Shown here: positions 7,439 through 14,702 of the stretch, piece by piece
Layout of the letters: each line of letters starts with the position of its first letter
How positions within the stretch are numbered: the first letter of the stretch is position 1
NCBI GenBank assembly: GCA_016213665.1
Contig: JACQZX010000161.1
Span: 1 to 36,598, forward strand
Length of the DNA: 36,598 nt
Origin: Actinomycetota bacterium
GTDB lineage: Bacteria; Actinomycetota; Acidimicrobiia; Acidimicrobiales; Ilumatobacteraceae
Reading direction: 5' to 3'
Notes under the pieces: model-generated
What the model saw: the letters and a program-made list of their open reading frames with translations, nothing else
Database searches by the model: none
Told to the model about the DNA's origin: nothing
Position numbers and translations under genes: made by a program

Positions 7439-9997
7439 TTAGCCGATGCCGAATGTGTAGAGGTTCGAGGTGGCGCCATCGGTGAGGGTGATCGCCTCGC
7501 TGACCACAACCTGGCCGTTGACACGCACGGTGAGCTGGACCGACTGGGCAACTCCCTCGGCGCAGGCGCGGTAGAACCGCACGGATGCGGTGTAGTCGCC
7601 GAGAGGAGCCTGGCCCGTTGGCCAGAAAATGTTCTCGACGTGGTCGCCGGTGGCCACGCCGCACGCGGGAATATCGTCGTGGTCGAGCGACCCACCAGTC
7701 GATGACGACTTCGACGAGTAGAAGATCTCCTCCCCGTTCGGCTCGACAACGTGCAGATCCATGTCGGAATCGCCCGACCAGATCAGCGTCGCCTGCACGT
7801 CACCGGTGCCCAGCTCGAGATCAGGTGGCACAGTCGATGTCGGCGCCGTCGGCGGTTCCTCTGTCGACGGACCGGGGATGACGATGCGACTACCCGCGCC
7901 GTTGTCGCTACGGAGCAAGGTCAGCGTGGCCGGATACTGGGTGACGCCGATCGACCACGTCAACTCTCCCGCGGCGGCAAGCTCCTGACTGGAATTGCCG
8001 GATGCGACTCCATCCGAGGTCGCCATCGTGACCGACGTGCAGCCCGTCGCACATGCACCGACGATGGCGGTGACGGTCCAGTAGCTGAGCTCGGGTTCGC
8101 TGGCAGCGTCGTCGGACACGGCAACTGCATCGAGGACGCCGATGCCGCTGAGCATGTCCGCGAGCATCTCCTCGGTGAGTGCATCCGCTTCCGTGTCGAG
8201 CCCGAGGCGGAGGCGCTCGCTCTTGATCAGCTTGAGCACGGCCTGGTCGACGGCCAACACCCGGCCACCAACGCCGGCGTCGATGTCGACGGTGGTGCCA
8301 TCGCTGCGGTCGACTGAGGTACGTGCACTGTCGAAGAGGAGTTGCTTCAACTCCGCGGCGGTGAGGTCGGGTTTGATCGAGAGCAATAGGGCCGCCGCCC
8401 CGGAGACTTGTGGCGCGGCGTTGCTGGTACCGCCCAAGGTGGCAATCGGAGTGCCATCGGCCTCGACACCGCGGACGGCTTGCGAGCCCGGAGCCGCCAA
8501 CGTGACTTCGAAGTTCGGTCCCGCACGATTGCTCGAGGCCGCCGGGCTGCCGTCGTTCATCACGTTGCCGACGGTGATCATGTTCGGCAGCGCCAAACCC
8601 CCAGGCCAGGCGTGAGTCGGTGTGACCCCTTGGTTATGGGCGGCGGCGACGAACAGCACCTTTGGGTGCCGCCTGGCCATCTGCTCGAAGAAACGCTGAT
8701 AGAGAGCTTGCGTGGCTTCACCACAGGTCGGCCGGCCGCATCCCCACGACATGTTGATGACACGGGCGCCCTTGCGCACCTGGTCGGCGATCGCCTTGAG
8801 GTTGCCGGTCGTGTAGGAGACCCCCAGCACGGGATCGACTTCGGCAAACTCGTCGGGCAGCGTGTCGCCCGGAGGCGCCGGGGCGTGATACTCCCAGGAG
8901 CTGTTGCCATACACGCCCGTGAAGATGTTGGTGCTGAGCACTGTCAGGTCGGGACCGAGCACGCTCGCGACGCCGAACGCTCCGCCGTTGTCGGCATCGC
9001 CGAAGAACGTTGTGGCGACGCCCGTTCCGTGGCTGCCCCGTTCGGCGGAATAGGGCACCGTTTGTCCGGTCGCGTCTTTGTGCATGTCGGGCGCGGCGAG
9101 CTCACCGGCGGTCGGATCGGGGAACTCGAGCTTGACGCTTCCGGCGCGTTCCGGGAACTCGCTCAGCGTCGGATCACCCTGGCGATAGATACCGGAATCC
9201 GTGATGCCGACCTTCACCGGTTGGCGTTGAAGTCCGCTGGCGCGCAGGTAGTCCCACGCCCGCTCGAGACCGATCATTCGATAGCCGTCGCCTAGTTCGC
9301 CGGTGTAGAGCGGATCGTTCATCGGGCTGATCCGGGTGCCCCAGATCTCCTCTGACGCGACGGACGTTTCATTGGGCACAGCCAGTTCGACTTCGGGATT
9401 TGCCGCCAGCGTGTCGACAATCGCCGTAATGCCGGCGAGGTCGGTCGGTGGGATTGCGATCTGCCAGATCCCGGCCAACTCGATCTGGCCGACCACCTCA
9501 CCGTTCACGGTCGCGGCAACCTCATCCGCGAGCTGCCGATCGGCATCGGCGCCAAGCACGACCAGCACCTGATCACCGGCGACGGCAGAACCGTTCGCGT
9601 CGGGGATCAGCGCCGATTCCGACGGCGCCACAATCTCGGCGATACCGACGTCGACCTCGTCGGACTCACTGCCGGTGTCAGTGGTCCCCGACCCGTCGTC
9701 GCGGACAACGACGACGACGACCATCGCGACCACCAAGGCCGACACGGCCACGATCCACCGAGCCCGCGGACTGCCACGGCGCCGCTTCCCACCATCGGGC
9801 GCGGTACCCGCGGCGAACTTCGCAATGAACTCGCCAGCGGGATACGACTCGGTTTCGTCGAGCACCCACAGCCGGTCGTCAGCTCCGATCGAGCCGGACT
9901 GCGCGAACCAAGTCAGCTCGGCCCAGGTGTAGGGCCCGTAGCGCTGATCGGCGCGCGACAGCCAATAGCGACGATCGGAGAGTTCGTCAGCGCCCAT
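7439..9997 (-). CDS. Membrane-anchored subtilisin-family (S8) serine protease with N-terminal GYF_2 domain
   Basis: The 852-residue protein begins with a GYF_2 (DUF4339)-like domain at about 10-58 (YWLSRADQRYGPYTWAEL), then a basic stretch and one TM helix (81-99), so the rest is probably extracytoplasmic. Residues of about 140-215 look like an I9-type propeptide. The S8 domain has the full triad D267 (GITDSGIY), H323 (GSHGTGVA) and S525 (GGTSNAAPQVSG), with oxyanion N455. The last 120 or so residues (TLIWSGDSDMDLHVVEPNG) resemble the YfaP/DUF2135-type beta domain. A strong Shine-Dalgarno, GGAGGT, lies 8 nt before the ATG. Substrate unknown. The tRNA-Glu island begins about 100 bp upstream. 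Confidence 0.9.
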   Translation of the reverse strand: MGADELSDRRYWLSRADQRYGPYTWAELTWFAQSGSIGADDRLWVLDETESYPAGEFIAKFAAGTAPDGGKRRRGSPRARWIVAVSALVVAMVVVVVVRDDGSGTTDTGSESDEVDVGIAEIVAPSESALIPDANGSAVAGDQVLVVLGADADRQLADEVAATVNGEVVGQIELAGIWQIAIPPTDLAGITAIVDTLAANPEVELAVPNETSVASEEIWGTRISPMNDPLYTGELGDGYRMIGLERAWDYLRASGLQRQPVKVGITDSGIYRQGDPTLSEFPERAGSVKLEFPDPTAGELAAPDMHKDATGQTVPYSAERGSHGTGVATTFFGDADNGGAFGVASVLGPDLTVLSTNIFTGVYGNSSWEYHAPAPPGDTLPDEFAEVDPVLGVSYTTGNLKAIADQVRKGARVINMSWGCGRPTCGEATQALYQRFFEQMARRHPKVLFVAAAHNQGVTPTHAWPGGLALPNMITVGNVMNDGSPAASSNRAGPNFEVTLAAPGSQAVRGVEADGTPIATLGGTSNAAPQVSGAAALLLSIKPDLTAAELKQLLFDSARTSVDRSDGTTVDIDAGVGGRVLAVDQAVLKLIKSERLRLGLDTEADALTEEMLADMLSGIGVLDAVAVSDDAASEPELSYWTVTAIVGACATGCTSVTMATSDGVASGNSSQELAAAGELTWSIGVTQYPATLTLLRSDNGAGSRIVIPGPSTEEPPTAPTSTVPPDLELGTGDVQATLIWSGDSDMDLHVVEPNGEEIFYSSKSSSTGGSLDHDDIPACGVATGDHVENIFWPTGQAPLGDYTASVRFYRACAEGVAQSVQLTVRVNGQVVVSEAITLTDGATSNLYTFGIG

Positions 9998-10021
9998 CCT
10001 GAGCTACCTCCCTCGCGCAAC

Positions 10022-10032
10022 GGGAAATTCCC
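10022..10032. promoter_or_regulatory. Perfect 11-bp palindrome upstream of the protease gene
   Basis: GGGAAATTCCC lies 25-35 nt before the protease ATG (9997, minus strand), upstream of its Shine-Dalgarno. It could be an operator or part of a 5' UTR hairpin, but a single short palindrome can occur by chance. Confidence 0.25.
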
Positions 10033-10100
10033 GGTCAGGGGTTCAGCCTCTCGCAAAGACGAGTTTGCGGCAAGGGACTATCGACCCTGGCGGCCGAATC

Positions 10101-10145
10101 GTGGTAGCCCGTACGGGATTCGAACCCGTGCCGCCACCTTGAGAG
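10101..10145. repeat. Attachment-site direct repeat (attL-like): displaced 3' half of tRNA-Glu
   Basis: These 45 bases match 13761-13805 exactly and diverge on both sides. They cover the CCA end, acceptor 3' strand, T arm, variable region and part of the anticodon arm of tRNA-Glu, but no 5' half follows, so this is not a working tRNA. This is the usual footprint of tyrosine-recombinase integration into a tRNA gene: the incoming element restored the tRNA 3' end at 13762 and pushed the original end to here. Confidence 0.88.
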
Positions 10146-10228
10146 TGTGTCCGACCAGGCGCGATGCAATTCGGTAGCGCGCGGAAACCCGCAGAAAAGG
10201 GCGGTGGCGGCCGGTGGACCCCGTTAGA

Positions 10229-10249
10229 CGGGCACACGCGGGCACACGC
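10229..10249 (+). repeat. Left subterminal island repeat (GGGCACACGC tandem)
   Basis: Two tandem copies of GGGCACACGC lie about 84 bp inside the left att repeat. A nearly identical copy with a one-base deletion lies in the same orientation near the right end. Paired subterminal repeats like these may be recombinase arm-binding sites; that role is inferred. Confidence 0.4.
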
Positions 10250-10256
10250 AGCAGCA

Positions 10257-10295
10257 CTGATAGCTGATAGCTGATAGCTGATAGCTGATAGCTGA
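10257..10295 (+). repeat. Heptanucleotide tandem repeat (TAGCTGA)5
   Basis: Five exact TAGCTGA units (10261-10295) follow a partial unit CTGA (10257-10260). The array sits in noncoding DNA at the left end of the island, 75 bp beyond the 3' end of the ATPase-nuclease gene. Slippage-prone arrays of this kind vary in copy number between strains. The rest of 9998-10370 shows no credible gene. Confidence 0.9.
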
Positions 10296-10370
10296 ACGTT
10301 GCTCGGCCGCACGCGATACGCCAACGGGTCCGAAGGCTCGTTGACCAACTGCACGATGCGATTGTTGCGG

Positions 10371-12422
10371 TCAGGTCGTTGGGGATTGGCCGTGCATCGC
10401 GGCCGCATTCGCTTTCGCAGCGTCGCGGGCACTGAGAAACTCTTCCAAAGCCACCTGGGCGCGGGCAAGGAAATCAATCCACGTCGACCTGTTGACCTTG
10501 TGATCCTTAAGCCACGACGCAAAGAGCAGCCTCTTGGACGGCTCGGTGATGTTGACGCCGTCCGCAATGAGTTCAACGACGTATCCATCGGGAAAGGCTT
10601 CTTTGGCCGATTGGTTGTTCGCGAAGAACTCGTCAAGCGCGACGATGTAGTTCAACAGTCGGTCGTAATCAGCGTTGCCAAACTTCTTATTCGGCTTCTT
10701 CAGCTCGACCACGTAAAGGGTGCGCCCGATGTGTGCGAGCGTGAAGTCGGGGCGTTTGGTGTCGTGCGAGATTGCAACGCTGATCTTCTCGTGGAACCGT
10801 TTTTCGAAGTACGTCTCAAATTGGTCGCGAAAAGCCTTCAAACCTTGGTTGTCCGTGATCACTGACCAATCCGACCGAACAAGCCACGGCGCTCGGGAGA
10901 TCACCGCCTGCAGATCGGCCTCGACCGTTTCGGGGTCCTTGATCACCTCGCGAAGCTGGTCGATCGACTGCACCCGCTCCGACGCAATCTGGGCATAACT
11001 GGCCATCTCAGCCACGCGCGTCTGACCAAACAACGACAACAGGTCCTCCATCGATGTATCGACCTGGTCAGAGATTCTGCGAAACGCTCCAACCAGGGCC
11101 TGATGCGGTGCGACGGCCAAAATCACCTCGGTAAGGCCGTCGACGTAGTCGGGGTCCGCAAGCTCGTCTTCGTTCGCAAACGCCCCAATCTGCCTACCCA
11201 AATCAAGCGCGGCCTGCACAACGCTCTCATCCGAATACCTATCGGCTGCGCGCTTGGCGAGATTGGATATTGCCAGGAATCGGTCGGCATTCTGGATTCG
11301 CCTCTCTCCGGATGCGCCCTTCGCAACCTCCCTGATGAGCTTCATGCCCCATTCGCGAAGGGCGGACCCCTTCTCTGAATCCCACAGGATCGCCTGCCGG
11401 TCAGTACGAACCAAGTCCTCGTCATCGTCGGCATCCAACCACTCGGCATGTAACTCCCCGACGAGATACGACCGTGCGGTGAACTCCCCCGTGAAACCCG
11501 CAGGTTGCTCAAAGTCGCGCGTCGTTGCCACGATCTTTCCGCGCGCGTAGATCCGGACTCCCGCCTCTTCTTCGTCTCTGTACGACTCCACCGCGAAGGC
11601 CATCCAGCCCGTCACCGGCAAAAATCCACCGTCATACGGAACTGGACGGTCTCCGACATCCACTTTGGTCGCATCCTTTATCGCGACCTGGAATTGCGGA
11701 ATCGCGTACTCGTCCGCTGTTTGCGTATCGGTCACGATGATGGAGAAATCGGGCGCCGAGAGTGCGAAGCGGCGCGCCAGTTGTCGCGTGAAGACATCTA
11801 CCGACGGCACACGCTTCGGAAGGAATTGACTCAAAACAACTTCGGTGCCGGACTTTGGTCGACGGGTGCGGTCGAGCTTCCCCTTTGGGAGCGGGACCGA
11901 CCCGCCCGCGTCTTGGACGATCTCGTCGAAGTCCAAAATGAAATGACTCGTGAGGTACCCGTCTGCATTCGGCTCGCCGCCAGAGGAGATGATCTCAATT
12001 CGTCTGCAGATACCGAATGGCGCGAGTTTTCCAATTCCTTTGCGTCCCATTACGGACCGAAGCTTCTTTCGGGACCGCGAACCCCCTGATGGCCGTGTTC
12101 TTCGGTCAGTACCGACGACGAGAAAGAGATCCTGTGCCTCTTGCGGAGTCATGCCGTGGCCGTCGTCGCGTACAACAATTTGAAAGCCAAGATCCTTCGG
12201 CGGGTCACTCTTGTTGTCGCCTTTGGTCGCCAATGCAATGGCAAGCGGAAGCTCGACAACAACTAGCTCGGCATCAGCGTCGTAACCGTTGGCAACGAGC
12301 TCGGCGACGACGGCGCTGACCTTGTCGTACAACTTGACGCCGAGCTTGTCGATCGTGAGGCGCGAGATATGCATGTGATACGGATCGTCATCTATCCCCA
12401 TCACAGGTTCACTGTCAGTCAC
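10371..12422 (-). CDS. GHKL (Hsp90/MutL-like) ATPase fused to a C-terminal PD-(D/E)XK nuclease-like domain
   Basis: The 683-residue protein begins with a GHKL ATP-binding domain. It shows the N-box ELVANGYDAD (41-50; E41, N45), the G1 box DDGHGM (86-91; D87) and the glycine-rich G2 box GRKGIGKLAPF (126-136). A middle region resembling the MutL/Hsp90 second domain follows. The C-terminus has RPDFTL (D559), then VVELKK (E573, K575), spaced and placed like the D...ExK core of PD-(D/E)XK nucleases, with downstream helices. Family knowledge links GHKL ATPases of the MutL/MORC kind to restriction-modification loci. The adjacent methyltransferase fits that, so I infer an ATP-dependent restriction or other defence nuclease. 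GTG start at 12422 is favoured by GGGGGAT about 10 nt upstream; ATG at 12401 is possible. Confidence 0.82.
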   Translation of the reverse strand: MTDSEPVMGIDDDPYHMHISRLTIDKLGVKLYDKVSAVVAELVANGYDADAELVVVELPLAIALATKGDNKSDPPKDLGFQIVVRDDGHGMTPQEAQDLFLVVGTDRRTRPSGGSRSRKKLRSVMGRKGIGKLAPFGICRRIEIISSGGEPNADGYLTSHFILDFDEIVQDAGGSVPLPKGKLDRTRRPKSGTEVVLSQFLPKRVPSVDVFTRQLARRFALSAPDFSIIVTDTQTADEYAIPQFQVAIKDATKVDVGDRPVPYDGGFLPVTGWMAFAVESYRDEEEAGVRIYARGKIVATTRDFEQPAGFTGEFTARSYLVGELHAEWLDADDDEDLVRTDRQAILWDSEKGSALREWGMKLIREVAKGASGERRIQNADRFLAISNLAKRAADRYSDESVVQAALDLGRQIGAFANEDELADPDYVDGLTEVILAVAPHQALVGAFRRISDQVDTSMEDLLSLFGQTRVAEMASYAQIASERVQSIDQLREVIKDPETVEADLQAVISRAPWLVRSDWSVITDNQGLKAFRDQFETYFEKRFHEKISVAISHDTKRPDFTLAHIGRTLYVVELKKPNKKFGNADYDRLLNYIVALDEFFANNQSAKEAFPDGYVVELIADGVNITEPSKRLLFASWLKDHKVNRSTWIDFLARAQVALEEFLSARDAAKANAAAMHGQSPTT

Positions 12423-12523
12423 GTCACTTCATCCCCCGCGCCGTCCCTCTACGACGGCCTAGTCGCATTGGGACTGTAACTGGAGACCAGACCGTGAAAT
12501 ACGTGCCGATCGCTGGCGGTGGT

Positions 12524-13609
12524 CTAGGTGACCAGCTGGGCAGTCTGCTTTCGCGCCCGCTCAGCCGACTTCGAACTCTTAAGCAAATTGAGAATGACCA
12601 ATCCCAGGGCCATGGACAGGCGAACGGGAACTGCATTTCCGATTTGCTGCTCCACTTGCCCATAGGTTCCGTCAAATCGATACGTCAGAGGGAATGTCTG
12701 AATTAGGGAGGCTTCTCGAAGGCTGAGGCCACGGTCCTCTGTTGGGTGAGTGAACCGACCGCACGCAGGCGTGGTGCAACGAGTAGTCATTGTCGGAGCC
12801 AGTGCATCGGCCAGTACTCGGCCGTATGAGGCGGACGCACTGCGCCGATTGCCCAGGTCCTTATGACATTGAAGCTGGTGTTTGGCCGGCAGGTCGAACC
12901 GGCTGCCCCCAACCGGCACCGCCTTGATACGCGCGAGGGTCGTGGGTTTCAGAACACGGGCACGATGAATCGGATCTGTCGATCCAATCAGCTGTCCTGC
13001 CATCGCGATTGCCTCACCGGCTGTTGGCGCTGACCGGTTGAAGTCATCCGGAAGCGCATCAAGAATTGAGGCCGGCAACAAATCGTTCGTCGCCGTTTTG
13101 ACGCCGACGGCAATGAGCCGACGACGTCGCTGAGGAACACCGACCTCCGACGCATCGACTACGTAACTTCGATTGATGTAGCCCGCTCGTGACATTCGGC
13201 GGAGCAGGCCGATGAAGCGCTCGTCGGACCGGAGTGAGGGGACATTCTCGATGAGAATGGCGCTGGGTTCAAACTCCAACACGAACTTCCACACCTCGTT
13301 CACAAGATCATTTCGTGCATCATTTGGGTCGCACGCACCCAACGATGAGAAGCCCTGGCATGGCGGGCAAGCTTTCAACAAGGTGAGTTCGCCTACGCGC
13401 AGCCCGAGCTTTAGCCGAAGTGCGCGAGGATCGACATCCACGATGTCGTCGTCGAGCAAGATCGTCCGCGCGTGATTTCGCCGGTACGTCGCGGCCGCTG
13501 CAGCATCATTCTCAATAGCCGCCAGCACACGAAAACCGGCATCGCGTAGCCCCTGAGTCGCGCCACCGGCACCCGCAAAGAGATCTATCACGCCAGGTTT
13601 ACGCATCAA
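12524..13609 (-). CDS. DNA (cytosine-5-)-methyltransferase
   Basis: The 361-residue enzyme transfers a methyl group from SAM to cytosine C5. Ordered motifs are complete: I DLFAGAGG (SAM binding), IV PPCQGFS (catalytic Cys), VI ENV, VIII QRRRR, a target-recognition segment between about 200 and 275, IX (REASLIQTFP) and X QIGNAVP. The target site cannot be read from sequence. Length is normal for a stand-alone M.C5 enzyme. It lies 101 bp upstream of the ATPase-nuclease in the same direction, the usual order for a protective methylase expressed before its nuclease. No Vsr gene accompanies it. Confidence 0.95.
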   Translation of the reverse strand: MMRKPGVIDLFAGAGGATQGLRDAGFRVLAAIENDAAAAATYRRNHARTILLDDDIVDVDPRALRLKLGLRVGELTLLKACPPCQGFSSLGACDPNDARNDLVNEVWKFVLEFEPSAILIENVPSLRSDERFIGLLRRMSRAGYINRSYVVDASEVGVPQRRRRLIAVGVKTATNDLLPASILDALPDDFNRSAPTAGEAIAMAGQLIGSTDPIHRARVLKPTTLARIKAVPVGGSRFDLPAKHQLQCHKDLGNRRSASASYGRVLADALAPTMTTRCTTPACGRFTHPTEDRGLSLREASLIQTFPLTYRFDGTYGQVEQQIGNAVPVRLSMALGLVILNLLKSSKSAERARKQTAQLVT

Positions 13610-13664
13610 GCCAACTGTAGACGTCCAAGCGTTTCACTTTGGAACGCCGCTTCTTACCAGCGCC

Positions 13665-13680
13665 CCACCCTGCGGGGTGG
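13665..13680 (-). terminator. GC-rich hairpin downstream of tRNA-Glu (possible terminator)
   Basis: CCACCC and GGGTGG form a six-pair stem with a TGCG loop. It lies between tRNA-Glu (ending at 13762) and the methyltransferase start (13609), both minus strand, so it could end the tRNA transcript. There is no clear T-run, so termination is uncertain. Confidence 0.3.
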
Positions 13681-13687
13681 TGTCATT

Positions 13688-13707
13688 CGGGCACAGCGGG
13701 CACACGC
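13688..13707 (+). repeat. Right subterminal island repeat (GGGCACA-type)
   Basis: CGGGCACAGCGGGCACACGC matches the left subterminal repeat at 10229-10249 except for one missing base, in the same orientation, about 54 bp inside the right att repeat. Nothing else recognisable lies between the methyltransferase start and the tRNA. Confidence 0.4.
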
Positions 13708-13760
13708 CCACTTTCAGTCTTCGTAATTTCGAACCAAAACATGCCCTGACCTGCGGCTTT

Positions 13761-13805
13761 GTGGTAGCCCGTACGGGATTCGAACCCGTGCCGCCACCTT
13801 GAGAG
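13761..13805. repeat. Attachment-site direct repeat (attR-like) within tRNA-Glu
   Basis: This is the copy of the 45-bp repeat that completes the functional tRNA-Glu gene; identical to 10101-10145. The crossover must lie within it, and the match stops in the anticodon arm. Confidence 0.88.
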
Positions 13806-13837
13806 GGTGGTGTCCTAGGCCTCTAGACGAACGGGCC
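13762..13837 (-). tRNA. tRNA-Glu (CUC)
   Basis: The minus strand folds as a full cloverleaf of 76 nt including an encoded CCA. The acceptor GGCCCGT pairs with ACGGGCT, with one G-T pair at the end. The anticodon stem CCACC/GGTGG closes the loop CTCTCAA, giving anticodon CUC. The T-arm has the usual TTCGAATC loop. Its 3' 45 bases are the island attachment site. It lies downstream of tRNA-Gln and of gltX, the enzyme that charges it. Confidence 0.95.
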
Positions 13838-13887
13838 AAGCTACGTGCCCTTGCGGGCTATGTGAGCGCACCGACGAATCGGGGTGC

Positions 13888-13962
13888 TGGTTGGGGTGCA
13901 AGGAATCGAACCTTGAATAACAGATCCAGAATCTGCTGTGTTGCCAGTTACACCACACCCCA
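13888..13962 (-). tRNA. tRNA-Gln (CUG)
   Basis: A 75-nt cloverleaf with encoded CCA is visible on the minus strand. The acceptor TGGGGTG pairs with CACCCCA. The stem GCAGA/TCTGT closes the loop TTCTGGA, giving anticodon CUG. The T loop is TTCGATTC. It is 50 bp upstream of tRNA-Glu in the same direction, so the two may share a transcript. Confidence 0.94.
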
Positions 13963-14024
13963 TCGGTTTGCCCGATGAGCGTGGTGATTGTAGCAACGGC
14001 ATTCTTGCCTTCACCCAGTCACGT

Positions 14025-14702
14025 TCACCCGGTTAGGGACAACAGTGCGTCGAAGCCGATGATCCTCCCGAGTGAAATGCCCGCCGCCTCCTTGATTTCG
14101 CGCCACAACTCGGCCTTGCCGACGACGGTGCCCGTGCGGGTCGGCGACACGTACGCCGTCAGCCCCAGTTCCTGACTGATCAACCGCACGCGCAACGCGT
14201 GATACGGGTCGGTCACCAACAGGACACTCTCGCCCCCGCTACTTCGAAGCGCATCGCGCGCGGCGCGCAGCGAGTCGTACGAGTTGTCGCCGCCGACCTC
14301 GACGATCACGCTTGCTGGGAGACCGCTGTCGACGAGGTAGTTCGATGACGACTCGGCTTCGGTGAACCGATCGCCAGGCTGGTTGCCACCGGTCGTTATT
14401 ACCAGCGGCGCCAGTCCCTCGCCCCAGAGTTCGACGACATGATCGAGGCGGGCAGCAAGCTGAGGTGAAGGAGTGCCGTCGTACTGCGCGGCGCCCATGA
14501 CAACGATCGCGTCGACCGGTCGTGCCTGATCGCTGTTACCCGTGCGATCTACATACCACAGCGTCAGGAGGTAATAGACCACCAACACGGCGGCCAACGC
14601 ACCCACGATGCGCCGTGCTCGCTTCCACCACTGCCGGTGCCTGCTCGGGCCATCGCCGACCGTTTCATCGACGACATCATCGACGACATCCGGATCACTC
14701 AA
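14025..14702 (-). CDS. YdcF/SanA-like DUF218 protein, membrane anchored
   Basis: The protein has a short acidic N-terminus, one TM helix (ARRIVGALAAVLVVYYLLTL) and a DUF218 domain. Family marks include VDAIVVMGAAQYDGTPSPQL, ITTGGNQPGD, a conserved E in TEAESSSNYL, and LLVTDPYHALR. DUF218 proteins are linked to cell-envelope functions in other bacteria, but their reaction is not firmly known. The open frame extends far into gltX, but homology begins only after the gltX stop. I therefore choose the TTG at 14702, which overlaps the gltX stop as TTGA (225 residues). That implies translational coupling to gltX. Confidence 0.82.
   Translation of the reverse strand: MSDPDVVDDVVDETVGDGPSRHRQWWKRARRIVGALAAVLVVYYLLTLWYVDRTGNSDQARPVDAIVVMGAAQYDGTPSPQLAARLDHVVELWGEGLAPLVITTGGNQPGDRFTEAESSSNYLVDSGLPASVIVEVGGDNSYDSLRAARDALRSSGGESVLLVTDPYHALRVRLISQELGLTAYVSPTRTGTVVGKAELWREIKEAAGISLGRIIGFDALLSLTG

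Larger units (their letters stand above)
10146..13760. mobile_element. Small tRNA-Glu-integrated genomic island carrying an ATPase-nuclease and a C5 methyltransferase
   Basis: The 3.6-kb segment lies between perfect 45-bp tRNA-derived repeats and holds only two genes, both on the minus strand. Hand counts on two 60-base lines inside give 53% and 57% GC against 65% on one chromosomal line, which suggests foreign origin. No integrase, transposase or excisionase is present, so the element would depend on an enzyme supplied from elsewhere or is now fixed. Near-identical sequences of about 20 bp containing GGGCACA repeats lie close to both ends (10229-10249 and 13688-13707). Removing the island would rebuild an intact tRNA-Glu next to the protease gene. 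Confidence 0.8.

Noticed and set aside
10101-10145. A second tRNA-Glu gene
   Set aside because: Only the 3' half is present; sequence departs from the tRNA in the anticodon arm and no 5' half follows.
12424-12675. 83-codon frame between the methyltransferase and the ATPase gene
   Set aside because: Mostly overlaps the methyltransferase C-terminus in another frame and has no recognisable motif or Vsr-like signature.
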